64,000 bases of DNA, from positions 418,670-482,669 of the forward strand of contig NZ_JANBBE010000007.1 in assembly GCF_024648825.1 (NCBI RefSeq), given 5' to 3'. This DNA is from Lentzea californiensis (GTDB taxonomy: Bacteria; Actinomycetota; Actinomycetes; Mycobacteriales; Pseudonocardiaceae). Below the pieces are notes generated by a model. The model searched no databases, was not told the DNA's origin, and worked only from the letters and a program-made list of their open reading frames with translations. Positions 33,658 through 42,095 of this stretch are shown in pieces; the stretch's first letter is position 1, and each line of letters opens with the position of its first letter. The translations under genes were made by a program, and so were the position numbers.

Positions 33658-34725
33658 GTGAACCTGCCCGTGATGCCGCCGGTGAAACCGATGCTCGCGA
33701 AGTCCGTGCCTTCGCTGCCGCGCGGGGACGGACTCGCGTACGAGCCCAAGTGGGACGGTTTCCGCTGCATCGTGTTCCGCGACGGCGACGAGGTGGAGCT
33801 GGGGTCGCGCAACGACAAGCCGCTGACCCGGTACTTCCCCGAGGTCGTCGAGCTGCTGAAGCAGGCGCTGCCGCCGCGGTGCGTGGTGGACGGCGAGATC
33901 ATCCTGGTCACGCCCGCCGGGCTGAGCTTCGACACGCTCCAGTTGCGACTGCACCCGGCGGCGTCGCGCGTCCGCAAGCTCTCCGTCGAGACGCCGGCGA
34001 GCTTCGTCGCGTTCGACCTGCTGGCCTGCGGTGATGACGACGTCACCGGGCTCTCGCTGGCAGAACGCCGCAAGATGCTGGAGGAGGTCGTCACCGAGGT
34101 CCCCGGCGTCTACCTGACACCGTCCACAGCGGACCCCGAGGTGGCGCAGGACTGGTTCACCCGGTTCGAGGGCGCGGGGTTCGACGGTGTGATGGTCAAG
34201 GCCCTGGACGGCGTCTACGAGCCGGACAAGCGCGTGATGTTCAAGGTCAAGCACGAGCGCACGGCCGACTGCGTGGTCGCGGGCTACCGGTGGCACAAGG
34301 ACGGCGAGACGGTCGGGTCGCTGGTGCTCGGGCTCTACCAGGACGGCGAGCTGCACAACGTGGGCGTGGCCAGCAGCTTCACCGCGGCGCGGCGGAGGGA
34401 ACTGGTCGAGGAGCTGAAGCCGCTGCTGAACCCGGCCGAGCACCCGTGGAGCGCGTGGGCGACGTACGAGGGTCCTGGTATGAACAGCCGGTGGAACCCC
34501 GAGAAGCAGCTTCAGGTCGTGCTGCTCCAACCGACGCGCGTGGCCGAGGTGCGGTACGAGCACGTGCAGGGCGGACGGTTCCGGCACACGGCACGCCTGG
34601 TGCGGTTCCGTGCGGACAAGACGCCTCTGGAGTGCACGTACGAGCAGCTGGAAGAGGTGCCACCCGCCGAACTGGACGCCCTGTTCGGTGAAGCAGAGCA
34701 GCGCAGGCGCACAATCGAGTCGTGA
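33658..34725 (+). CDS. ligC: ATP-dependent DNA ligase C
   Basis: A 355-residue DNA ligase. Nucleotidyl-transfer lysine K31 in the EPKWDGFRCIVF motif, then SRNDKPLTRYFPEV, VVDGEIILV and the motif V region MFKVKHERTADCVVAGYR; a C-terminal OB-fold domain (about 215-320) follows. The length and motif order match actinobacterial LigC, a repair ligase that works with LigD-like polymerases in base excision or end joining. Two such polymerase genes are at 52304-54170. GTG start, 15 bases after the MAB_1171c stop; the stop overlaps the next gene's GTG. Confidence 0.93.
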   Translation: MNLPVMPPVKPMLAKSVPSLPRGDGLAYEPKWDGFRCIVFRDGDEVELGSRNDKPLTRYFPEVVELLKQALPPRCVVDGEIILVTPAGLSFDTLQLRLHPAASRVRKLSVETPASFVAFDLLACGDDDVTGLSLAERRKMLEEVVTEVPGVYLTPSTADPEVAQDWFTRFEGAGFDGVMVKALDGVYEPDKRVMFKVKHERTADCVVAGYRWHKDGETVGSLVLGLYQDGELHNVGVASSFTAARRRELVEELKPLLNPAEHPWSAWATYEGPGMNSRWNPEKQLQVVLLQPTRVAEVRYEHVQGGRFRHTARLVRFRADKTPLECTYEQLEEVPPAELDALFGEAEQRRRTIES

Positions 34726-35321
34726 AGGTGATCAAGCGGGACGGCACGCACGAGATCGAGATCCAGCGGTCGCGGTTCCTGTGCCACGTCGCCCGCGTCA
34801 CCTCCGACCAGGACGCGTCGGAGTTCTTCGCCCGGATCCGCAAGGAGCACTGGCAGGCCACGCACAACTGCACGGCGTTCCGCACTCGCGACACCCAGCG
34901 CTCGTCCGATGACGGCGAACCCGCCGGGACCGCCGGTGTGCCGATGCTGGAGGTGCTGACGCGCCGGGATCTGGTCGACACCGCCGTCGTCGTCACCCGC
35001 TACTACGGCGGGATCAAGCTCGGCGCCGGTGGCCTGGTCCGGGCGTACGGACGGGCCGTGTCGGAGGCCATCGACGCGCTCGGCACGCTCACCCGTGAAC
35101 GCCACGAGAGCGTGCTTCTGGCCGTTGACCACGATCAGGCGGGGAAGCTGGAGAACGCGTTGCGCGCGGCCGGGTACCACGTCGCGGACACCGAGTACGG
35201 CCATGACGTCACCTTCACCGTGCTGACGAAGAACCCGGACGACTTCGAGGTCTGGCTCGCCGCGCAGACCGGCGGTTCCGTGACCGCGATCAGGGGCGAG
35301 CCGGTGGACCTCGACAGCTAG
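34722..35321 (+). CDS. IMPACT/YigZ family protein
   Basis: A 199-residue protein with the UPF0029 (IMPACT) signature: RFLCHVARVTSDQDASEFFARIRKEHWQATHNCTAFR, then SSDDGEPAGTAGVPML and VTRYYGGIKLGAGGLVRAYGRAV. The C-terminal part has the ferredoxin-like second domain. Members affect translation control or bind ribosomes in other organisms; the bacterial role is uncertain. Its GTG overlaps the DNA ligase stop (GTGA), so the pair is co-translated. Confidence 0.93.
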   Translation: MKVIKRDGTHEIEIQRSRFLCHVARVTSDQDASEFFARIRKEHWQATHNCTAFRTRDTQRSSDDGEPAGTAGVPMLEVLTRRDLVDTAVVVTRYYGGIKLGAGGLVRAYGRAVSEAIDALGTLTRERHESVLLAVDHDQAGKLENALRAAGYHVADTEYGHDVTFTVLTKNPDDFEVWLAAQTGGSVTAIRGEPVDLDS

Positions 35322-36097
35322 AACTTCTCGGCCCAGTTCAGGGCGTGGTCGGCGACCTCTTCCCAGCCCGCCGTGCCCATGACGAAGTGCGGCCGGTTCG
35401 GGAACTCCTTGATCTCGGTGATCGCGGGGCCGGAGTAGCGGCGGGCGTTCTCGCGGTTCATCGACGCGGGCACGACGTTGTCGCCCTCGCTCGCGATGAA
35501 CAGCAGCGGCGCGCGGTCCGGGTTCTTCAGGTCGACCCTGGTCGCGTTGTGCGTGCTGAAGTTCGCGGTCGCGGCCTGCCACAGCGGGCGTCCGGGCGCG
35601 GTGATCGCGAACTGCTGCCGCAGCGCCTCGGCTTCGGCGGCCGGCAGGGTGTTCGTGAAGGCGTAGTGCCATTCCGCGGGCGACAGCTCGACGTTGCGCT
35701 TGGCGTTGGCCGGGTTCTTCAGCACCGGGAACGCGGCCTTGATGGACGAGAACGGCAGGCCCAGCGTGCCCTTGGCGGGCGCGGAGTGGATCGCGACGCC
35801 GGATTTGCCGAGGCCCCTGTCCAGCAGTTTCTGCGTGATCAGGCCACCGAACGAGTGGCCCATGATGATCGCGTCCTCCGCGTTGTGGTCGCGGATGAAC
35901 TTCTCGACGTGGTCGGTGATCTCGACGACGCCGAGGCCGTTCGCGATCTCCGGGTGGGCCCGCATCTCGGCGACCTCGCCGTAGCCGGGCCAGGTCGGGG
36001 TGAGGACCTCGTGGCCGGCCGCCTCGAACCGCTCGGCGACGTTCTTCCAGCTGGCGGAGGTGAGCCACAGTCCGTGGACCAGCACGATCTTCGACAT
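35318..36097 (-). CDS. Alpha/beta hydrolase
   Basis: A 259-residue alpha/beta hydrolase: oxyanion region LVHGLWLTSASWKN, nucleophile Ser82 in MGHSFGG, acid in FIASEGDNVVP and His in NRPHFVMG. Signal peptide absent, so it is cytoplasmic. GGGAGA lies seven bases before the ATG. It is divergent from a TetR gene, and two palindromic operators lie between them, so it is presumably the repressed target. The substrate is unknown; esterase or haloperoxidase-like activity is plausible. Confidence 0.92.
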   Translation of the reverse strand: MSKIVLVHGLWLTSASWKNVAERFEAAGHEVLTPTWPGYGEVAEMRAHPEIANGLGVVEITDHVEKFIRDHNAEDAIIMGHSFGGLITQKLLDRGLGKSGVAIHSAPAKGTLGLPFSSIKAAFPVLKNPANAKRNVELSPAEWHYAFTNTLPAAEAEALRQQFAITAPGRPLWQAATANFSTHNATRVDLKNPDRAPLLFIASEGDNVVPASMNRENARRYSGPAITEIKEFPNRPHFVMGTAGWEEVADHALNWAEKF

Positions 36098-36116
36098 TTC
36101 CGTCTCCCTCAGTTCT

Positions 36117-36134
36117 GGAGAACGCTCGTTCTCC
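36117..36134. promoter_or_regulatory. TetR operator 1
   Basis: GGAGAACGCTCGTTCTCC is an exact 18-base palindrome (arms GGAGAACG and CGTTCTCC), 20 bases upstream of the hydrolase start. Its half site AGAACG recurs at 36153, centre to centre 35 bases away. Likely bound by the TetR protein encoded at 36183. Confidence 0.75.
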
Positions 36135-36152
36135 GGCATGGGTGCTAAGGTA

Positions 36153-36168
36153 GAGAACGAGCGTTCTC
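36153..36168. promoter_or_regulatory. TetR operator 2
   Basis: GAGAACGAGCGTTCTC is an exact palindrome with the same half site as operator 1, 15 bases before the TetR start. Autoregulation of the TetR gene is the simplest reading. Confidence 0.75.
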
Positions 36169-36182
36169 CGTGGCAAGGGGTG

Positions 36183-36743
36183 ATGGTGGTGACGACGGAC
36201 ACAGAAGCTCGGGAGCGGGTCCTGGAGGCCGCTGACCGGCTGTTCTACGCGAAGAGCGCGCACGCGGTCGGCATGGACGAACTGCGCGCGGAGGCGGGCG
36301 TCTCGTTGAAGAAGCTCTACCAGCTCTTCGACGGCAAGGACGCGCTCGTCGAGGAGGTGCTGCGCCGGCGGGAGGAGGCCATCACCGCCGCGACCATGAA
36401 GTACGTGCTGCGCGCGGTGACGCCGCAGGAGCAGGTCCTCGCGGTTTTCGACTGGATGGCGGACTCGTCCGGCACGACCGACTTCCGCGGCTGCGCGTTC
36501 ATCAACTCCTACGCGGAGCTGGGTCCGTCCTCAGACCGCGTCACGGCGGTGGTGCGCCACCAGAAGTCCGGTGTGCGGGGCGCGATCGCGGCGATGGTCA
36601 CGGGCATGGGGAAACCGGAGTGGGTGGCGGACTCGATCTTCCTGCTCTTCGAGGGGGCGATGACGAACACCGCGATCACGGTGTCGTCGGAACCCGCGCG
36701 GCAGGCCCAGAAGGCGGCGCGCTTCCTGCTGGAGTCCACATAG
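36183..36743 (+). CDS. TetR/AcrR family regulator
   Basis: A 186-residue repressor. HTH in residues about 20-52 (FYAKSAHAVGMDELRAEAGVSLKKLYQLFDGKDAL), then a helical ligand-binding part with DFRGCAFINSYAELG. AAGGGG precedes the ATG; a GTG two codons later is an alternative start. It faces away from the alpha/beta hydrolase gene and overlapping palindromes mark both promoters. The ligand is likely related to the hydrolase substrate. A strong terminator follows. Confidence 0.93.
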   Translation: MVVTTDTEARERVLEAADRLFYAKSAHAVGMDELRAEAGVSLKKLYQLFDGKDALVEEVLRRREEAITAATMKYVLRAVTPQEQVLAVFDWMADSSGTTDFRGCAFINSYAELGPSSDRVTAVVRHQKSGVRGAIAAMVTGMGKPEWVADSIFLLFEGAMTNTAITVSSEPARQAQKAARFLLEST

Positions 36744-36746
36744 GAA

Positions 36747-36778
36747 CGCGCCCCCGCCTGGGTGTCGGCGGGGGCGCG
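36747..36778. terminator. Bidirectional terminator
   Basis: CGCGCCCCCGCC pairs perfectly with GGCGGGGGCGCG around an 8-base loop. It lies between the convergent TetR and GH3 genes and can serve both. Confidence 0.8.
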
Positions 36779-36805
36779 CAGGTCTATCGCTTCACCTGCA
36801 TGCGC

Positions 36806-39409
36806 TTACGTGCAGGGCAGGGCGTCCGGATCGGCGCCCGCCTTGGGCACCCACCGGATGTTCGCGAACGAGGCCTGGAACGCGCCGTCGGTGTAGACGA
36901 GGAACGGCGTGTTGATGTTCTCCAGGTCCAGTCCCTTGTCGGAGAAGCAGGAGACCGGGATCTTGACGGTCGACTTCTGCCCGACGGGGAGGTTGCGGAA
37001 CGCCTGCGTGGCGTCGATCTCGGCCATGCACGGGTACACGCAGTGCGAGCTGATGACCGTGCGGTTGGCCGGGGCCTGGTGCACGATCACGTCGAACTGG
37101 AGTGCCGCGTTGGCGTTGCCGTAGCCGCGCAGGTCGCTGCCCGCCGCGCTCTGCAGGTACACCTGGCCGGGGCCGGTGCCGGTCCACGTCGTCTTGAGCG
37201 CGTCCTGCTGGACGTTGACGTCGGACTGCACGACGTTGAGCTCGGCGTGCGAGGCCTGGCCGTCGGGCCCGACCACGGTGCCGCCCCAGTTCTCCGCCGA
37301 ACCGATCATCGACTGGTAGGGCGCGACGTCGGTGCGGTTGAAGATCTCCAGGTCCTCGGTCGCGGTGCCGCCGCCACCACCGGAGCACAGGGCGCCGGGG
37401 CTGGTCTCGTCGAGCTTGCCGACGCGGCCGGTCTCCCAGTCGCGCAGGCCGTAGCCGAGCTTGAACAGCGGCTTCTTGGCGGGCTCGCCGGGCAGCGCCG
37501 GGCAGGCCTCGCCGGGCCACGAGTAGGACAGCTTGCCGCTGAACCCGTTGTGACGGCCCTTGATCAGCAGGTCGGCGATGCCGCCGCCCTCGGAGCCCGG
37601 CAGCCAGGCGGCCACGAACGCGTCGGAGCGGTTGATCTCCTTGTTCATGTACAGCGCGCGGCCACCGACGTAGACGGTGATGACCGGCTTGCCCTTGCCG
37701 GACACCTTGTCCAGCACGGCGATGTCCTGCGGGTGCAGGCGAGCGGCCTCGAACGAGCGCTTGCCGAGGTCGCCCACGCCCTCCGCGTACGGCGTCTCAC
37801 CGATGACGGCGATGACGGCGTCGAACTGCGCCGGGTCGACACCGTCAGCGGTCTCGGCGAACGTGACGTTCGTGGTGCCCAGGGTGTCCTGGATGCCCTT
37901 GAGGATGCTGGTGGCGTTCGGGAAGTCGGCGTTGGTGTTGCCGGTGCCCTGCCAGGACAGCGTCCAGCCACCGGTCTGGTTGCCGATGTTGTCGGCGCTC
38001 TTGCCGACCACGAGGACCTTGCTGCGCTTGGACAACGGCAGCACGCGCTTGTCGTTCTTCAGCAGCACGGCGGACTCGCGCACGGCCTCGCGGGCGAGTT
38101 CCTTGTGCTGCAACGCCTTGGCCTCGCCCGCGTGCTCACGCAGCGAGGGCTTCTTGGCCTCGAAGACACCGGCGCGCAGCTTGACGCGCAGGATGCGGGT
38201 CACCGCGTCGTCGATGCGGGCCATCGGGATCTCACCGGACTCGACCTGGGCGATCGTGTTGGTGATGAGCGCCTTCCAGTCGTTCGGGACCATGAGGATG
38301 TCCAGGCCGGCGTTGATCGCCGCCGCACAGCTGGAGTTCGTGCAGCCCGGGACCTGGCCGTGGCCGTTCCAGTCGCCGACGAGCAGGCCGTCGAAGCCCA
38401 TCTTGCCCTTGAGGATGCCGGTCTGCACGTACTTGGAGCCGTGCACCTTGCCCTCGGCGATGACGTCGTTCGTCCAGCTGTTGAACGAGATCATCACCGA
38501 CTGGGCACCCGCGGCGAGAGCACCGTAGTAGCCCTGGCCGTGAATGTTGATCATGTCCTTCTCGGACGAGGCGTTGACGCCCTGGTCCTTGCCGCCGGTC
38601 GTGCCGCCGTCACCGATGAAGTGCTTGGCGGTGGCGATGACGCCGTCCTCGCCGATGCGCTTCTTCGCGTTGTCCTGCAGGCCCCTGACGGCCTCGTAGC
38701 CGTAGGCGCGCGTGATCCGCGGGTCCTCGGAGAAGCCCTCGTACGTGCGGCCCCACCGGTCGTCCTGCACGACCGCGAGCGTGGGCGCGAACGCCCAGTC
38801 CTGGCCGGTCGCGCGAATCTGCTCGGCCGTGGCCTCGTTGATGTCGCGGATGAGGCACGGGTCCTGCGTCGCACCGAGACCGATGTTGTGCGGGAAGACC
38901 GTCGCGCCGTAGACGTTGTTGTTGCCGTGCACCGCGTCGATGCCCCAGATGACGGGGATCTTGGTGCGCGACTGCTTCGAGGCCTCGAAGTAGGTGTCCG
39001 CGAGCGCGAGCCACTCCTGCGGCGTCGCGTTCTTCTTGGCGCCGGGCCAGCTACCGCCACCGTTGAGGACGGAGCCGAACCCGTAGGTCGTGACGTCCGC
39101 GGGCGTGATCGCGGCGATCTCGGGCTGCGTCATCTGACCGACCTTCTCGGCCAGCGTCATGTCCTCGAGGATCGCCTTGATACGCGCCTCGTCCTTGCGG
39201 TCGCCCTTGAGCTGGCTCTCGACCTTCGGCCAGTCCTTGAGCTCGGGCAAGGACTTCTCGATGCGGGCACAGCCGTGCTCGGTCCTGGGCTGGCCGATGA
39301 CCGGCTGCTTCGACGGCCAGTGCTGTGCGTCCTGCGCGACCGCCGCCGATGTGGTGCCGGCGGCGAGTGTCAGCCCCAGCACTGCGGCGAGAGTGCTTCT
39401 CCAATGCAT
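36806..39409 (-). CDS. Secreted GH3 beta-glucosidase-type enzyme
   Basis: An 867-residue secreted GH3 enzyme. Signal peptide (RSTLAAVLGLTLAAGTTSAAVA), GH3 N domain (about 60-400; WGIDAVHGNNNVYGATVFPHN, KHFIGDGGT at 262-270, catalytic nucleophile Asp346 in LLVGDWNGHG), GH3 C domain (about 440-660; VLLKNDKRVLPLSK, LPGSEGGG) and a C-terminal beta domain (about 690-867) that may bind carbohydrate. The motif set resembles exo-beta-glucosidases such as ExoP and plant ExoI. It releases glucose from beta-glucans or cello-oligosaccharides. A CebR-like operator lies upstream. Confidence 0.94.
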   Translation of the reverse strand: MHWRSTLAAVLGLTLAAGTTSAAVAQDAQHWPSKQPVIGQPRTEHGCARIEKSLPELKDWPKVESQLKGDRKDEARIKAILEDMTLAEKVGQMTQPEIAAITPADVTTYGFGSVLNGGGSWPGAKKNATPQEWLALADTYFEASKQSRTKIPVIWGIDAVHGNNNVYGATVFPHNIGLGATQDPCLIRDINEATAEQIRATGQDWAFAPTLAVVQDDRWGRTYEGFSEDPRITRAYGYEAVRGLQDNAKKRIGEDGVIATAKHFIGDGGTTGGKDQGVNASSEKDMINIHGQGYYGALAAGAQSVMISFNSWTNDVIAEGKVHGSKYVQTGILKGKMGFDGLLVGDWNGHGQVPGCTNSSCAAAINAGLDILMVPNDWKALITNTIAQVESGEIPMARIDDAVTRILRVKLRAGVFEAKKPSLREHAGEAKALQHKELAREAVRESAVLLKNDKRVLPLSKRSKVLVVGKSADNIGNQTGGWTLSWQGTGNTNADFPNATSILKGIQDTLGTTNVTFAETADGVDPAQFDAVIAVIGETPYAEGVGDLGKRSFEAARLHPQDIAVLDKVSGKGKPVITVYVGGRALYMNKEINRSDAFVAAWLPGSEGGGIADLLIKGRHNGFSGKLSYSWPGEACPALPGEPAKKPLFKLGYGLRDWETGRVGKLDETSPGALCSGGGGGTATEDLEIFNRTDVAPYQSMIGSAENWGGTVVGPDGQASHAELNVVQSDVNVQQDALKTTWTGTGPGQVYLQSAAGSDLRGYGNANAALQFDVIVHQAPANRTVISSHCVYPCMAEIDATQAFRNLPVGQKSTVKIPVSCFSDKGLDLENINTPFLVYTDGAFQASFANIRWVPKAGADPDALPCT

Positions 39410-39445
39410 GCCGCGATCCTCAACGGCGTGTTACGTCCACGTCAA

Positions 39446-39459
39446 TGGGAACGCTCTCA
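39446..39459. promoter_or_regulatory. CebR-like operator
   Basis: TGGGAACGCTCTCA agrees at 12 of 14 positions with TGGGAGCGCTCCCA, the operator of the LacI-family cellobiose regulator CebR of streptomycetes. It is 37 bases upstream of the GH3 ATG, where a roadblock or promoter block is plausible. Confidence 0.7.
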
Positions 39460-39603
39460 CGACTTTTTTCCGGAACTCCCAGGACGAAGCTCCCATACCG
39501 GCCCGATGGGTTCGTTCACGCGTGCGGCAGTGGGCCGGTCGGGTGACGATCGTGCGCGACACTGTGGGTTCTTGGGGTTGTCTGTTCGAACTGGACAGCG
39601 AAA

Positions 39604-39634
39604 GGCCCCCGGCTCCAACAGGAACCGAGGGGCC
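39604..39634 (-). terminator. GltX terminator, distal copy
   Basis: GGCCCC.GG.TCC pairs with GGA.CC.GGGGCC around AACA, with internal mismatches. It resembles the proximal hairpin at 39679 in arm and loop order, as if duplicated. Confidence 0.55.
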
Positions 39635-39678
39635 ACCGAGTGCGGCGGATCGCCGCCACGCCTCCAGCTGGATGGCGA

Positions 39679-39712
39679 ACGGCCCCCGACTCCCGCAGGA
39701 GCCAGGGGCCGT
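39679..39712 (-). terminator. GltX terminator, proximal copy
   Basis: ACGGCCCC and CTCC pair with GGAG and GGGGCCGT around CGCA, 13 bases after the gltX stop. Confidence 0.7.
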
Positions 39713-39724
39713 CGAATGCGTGCG

Positions 39725-41371
39725 TCAGCCGGCGAGCGCGCGCACCCGGCGCAGCACCTCGTCGGTGCCCAGCGTCCGGGCGACGGCGTGCAGGTCCGGG
39801 CTCGCCTTCGACCCCGTCAGCGCCACGCGGATCAGCTGCGCGGCCTCACGGATCGAGCCGGGGTACGCGTCCGGGTTCTTCTTGAGTTCCTTGGGGTTCG
39901 GCGCGAAGCCGTGCTTCGCGGCGAGCTCGCGGATCTGGCCGAACCACTCCTGGCCGTCCTCCAGGTCCGCGTAGCCGTCGGCGAAGTCCGCGGCGAACGC
40001 GGAGATCAGCTCGGGCGACAGGCCGCCGAGGCGCTCGTCGGTGCGGTCGGACACGAGCGGGAACAGCGACGGGAAGAAGAAGCCGTAGGCGGTGCGGAAG
40101 TCCGCCCACTTGCGGAGGTCCTTGCGCGGGTTCGCGACCTCCGGGCCACGCTCCACCTGCAAAGCCGCCAGAGCCGCGTCACGCTCCGAGGCCAGCACCG
40201 TGACCAGCTCGGGGTCGTAGGTCTCCGCCCACTCCGACACGAGCGAGATGATCTCCTCGCCGGACAGGGTGGCCACGTAGTCGGCGCAGATGTCGTCGAG
40301 CTTCACCAGGTCGACCAGCGGACCCGCGACGCCGCACTCGGCGAGCGAGATCGGCGCTTCCAGGGCCTCGGCGAGCGGCAGCTCGGCCAGGCGGGCGTTG
40401 ACCAGGCCGCGCATGTAGTACTGGACGGCCGGGGCCGGGAAGCCCGCCTCGATGAAGAACTCGACGGACGCCTCGGGGTCCTTGCGCTTCGAGAGCTTGC
40501 GCCGGGAGCCGCCCTGCTGCTTCATCAGCGGCGCGATGTGGGCGTACTCGACGCGGTCGAAGCCCAGGGCGTCGAACAGCTGCAGGTGTGTCGGCACGGA
40601 CGAGATCCACTCCTCGCCGCGGATCACCAGGTTCACGCGCATCAGGTGGTCGTCGACGGCGTGCGCGAAGTGGTACGTGGGCAGGCGCGGCGACTGGTCG
40701 GACGCCTTGAGGATCACCACGTCGTTGCGGTTGGCGTCGTGCTCGAGCTCGCCGCGGATGGCGTCGACGAACTTCGTCCGCTCCCCCGCCTTGCCCGGCG
40801 AACGGAAGCGCACGACGTACGGGCGGCCCTCGTCCAGAGCGGCCTGGACGTCCTCGGCCGTCTTGTCGCGCCAGATCGCCCAGCGGCCGTAGTAGCCGGT
40901 CGGCAGCTTCGTGGCCTGCTGACGCGCGGTGATGTCCGCGAGCTCTTCCTTCGTCGCGAAGCACAGGTACGCGTGGCCGGAGCGCAGCAGCTCACGCACG
41001 TACGTCAGGTAGACCTGCTCGCGCTGCGACTGGTGGTACGGCCCGTACGAGCCCACGGCGTCGGCCTCGTCGGGCTCGATGCCGAAGTACTTGAACGCCT
41101 TGTTGAACTGCTCGACGGCGCCGGGGACCTCGCGCGCCTGGTCGGTGTCCTCGACGCGCACGATGTACGAACCACCGGAGTGGGACGCCAGGTCGCGGTC
41201 GATCATGCCGACGTACAGGCCGCCGATGTGCAGGAACCCGGTCGGCGACGGCCCCAGGCGGGTGACCTTCGCGCCTTCGCCCAGCCCGCGGGGCGGGTAC
41301 TGCTCCTCCCAGTGGGACGGCTCCGGCAGGTCCGAGGGGAACAGGGCGTCGACGACGGCACGGTCGAGCAT
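39725..41371 (-). CDS. gltX: Glutamyl-tRNA synthetase, divergent form
   Basis: A 548-residue class I synthetase. The HIGH-type motif reads HIGG (48-51) in GPSPTGFLHIGGLYVGMIDRD and the KMSKS-type motif reads KLSKR (292-296). VRVEDTDQAREV and RGEEWISSVPTHLQLFDALG are standard. It has an N-terminal extension of about 35 residues (LFPSDLPEPSHWEEQYPPRG), and its length and motif context match the clostridial-type GluRS subgroup of about 550 residues rather than the usual actinobacterial form of about 490. It could be an extra copy gained by transfer. It charges tRNA-Glu, or possibly has altered tRNA choice. Start ATG 41371. Confidence 0.9.
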   Translation of the reverse strand: MLDRAVVDALFPSDLPEPSHWEEQYPPRGLGEGAKVTRLGPSPTGFLHIGGLYVGMIDRDLASHSGGSYIVRVEDTDQAREVPGAVEQFNKAFKYFGIEPDEADAVGSYGPYHQSQREQVYLTYVRELLRSGHAYLCFATKEELADITARQQATKLPTGYYGRWAIWRDKTAEDVQAALDEGRPYVVRFRSPGKAGERTKFVDAIRGELEHDANRNDVVILKASDQSPRLPTYHFAHAVDDHLMRVNLVIRGEEWISSVPTHLQLFDALGFDRVEYAHIAPLMKQQGGSRRKLSKRKDPEASVEFFIEAGFPAPAVQYYMRGLVNARLAELPLAEALEAPISLAECGVAGPLVDLVKLDDICADYVATLSGEEIISLVSEWAETYDPELVTVLASERDAALAALQVERGPEVANPRKDLRKWADFRTAYGFFFPSLFPLVSDRTDERLGGLSPELISAFAADFADGYADLEDGQEWFGQIRELAAKHGFAPNPKELKKNPDAYPGSIREAAQLIRVALTGSKASPDLHAVARTLGTDEVLRRVRALAG

Positions 41372-41471
41372 CGCTAGGGGTCTCCAAACCAGGGAAAGAA
41401 GTACCCCCAGGTTATCAACGTGCGCGAGCCGAAATGCTGGCCCCTCGGTGATCGGCCTAAGCTCACACGTC

Positions 41472-42092
41472 ATGGCCAAGTACCTCGACGTCCACCCGGT
41501 CAACCCGCAGAAGCGCGCCATCGACCAGGCTGTGCGGATCCTGCAGGAGGACGGCCTGATCGCGTACCCGACCGACTCCTGCTACGCGCTCGGCTGCCGT
41601 CTGGGCAACAAGGACGGCATCGACCGCATCCGGGAGATCCGCAAGCTCGACGACAAGCACCACTTCACGCTGATGTGCGAGAACTTCGCCCAGCTCGGGC
41701 AGTTCGTCGTCGTCGACAACGCGGTGTTCCGCGCGGTCAAGGCCTCCACGCCGGGCGGCTACACGTTCATCCTGCCCGCGACGAAGGAGGTGCCGCGCCG
41801 CATGATGCACCCGAAGAAGAAGACGGTGGGCGCGCGCATCCCGGACCACGTCGTGACGCAGGCGCTGCTCGAGGCGATGGGCGAGCCGCTGCTCACCAGC
41901 ACCCTGCTGCTGCCCGACGAGGCCGAGCCGCTCGTGCAGGGCTGGGAGATCAAGGAACGCCTCGACCACGTGCTGGACGCGGTGATCGACTCCGGGGAGT
42001 GCGGCACCACGCCCACCACGGTGGTGGACTTCTCGAGCGGCGAGGCCGAGATCATCCGTTACGGCGCGGGCGACCCCGAACGCTTCGAGTGA
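41472..42092 (+). CDS. Sua5/YciO/YrdC family protein
   Basis: A 206-residue YrdC-domain protein: KRAIDQAVRILQEDGLIAYPTDSCYALGC, then REIRKLDDKHHFTLMCENFAQLGQFV, ASTPGGYTFILPATKEVPRR and GARIPDHVVTQALLEAMGEPLLTST. The family includes L-threonylcarbamoyladenylate synthase (t6A pathway), and YciO forms are less active. The missing Sua5 C-terminal domain and the YTFILPATKEVPRR region fit YciO. It is divergent from the gltX gene. Confidence 0.9.
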   Translation: MAKYLDVHPVNPQKRAIDQAVRILQEDGLIAYPTDSCYALGCRLGNKDGIDRIREIRKLDDKHHFTLMCENFAQLGQFVVVDNAVFRAVKASTPGGYTFILPATKEVPRRMMHPKKKTVGARIPDHVVTQALLEAMGEPLLTSTLLLPDEAEPLVQGWEIKERLDHVLDAVIDSGECGTTPTTVVDFSSGEAEIIRYGAGDPERFE

Positions 42093-42095
42093 GCG

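Larger units (their letters stand above)
39410..39724. other. 315-base region between GH3 and GltX genes
   Basis: Upstream of the GH3 start this holds a CebR-like box (39446-39459) and the GH3 promoter; next to the gltX stop it holds two similar GC-rich hairpins. The middle (39480-39600) shows no coding frame or RNA-like fold that I can support. Confidence 0.6.

Noticed and set aside
36620..41377. A plus-strand reading frame of 1585 codons
   Set aside because: It lies antisense to the GH3 and gltX genes, both with clear motifs; its composition is the Arg/Val/Ala/Gly mix typical of antisense frames in GC-rich DNA.
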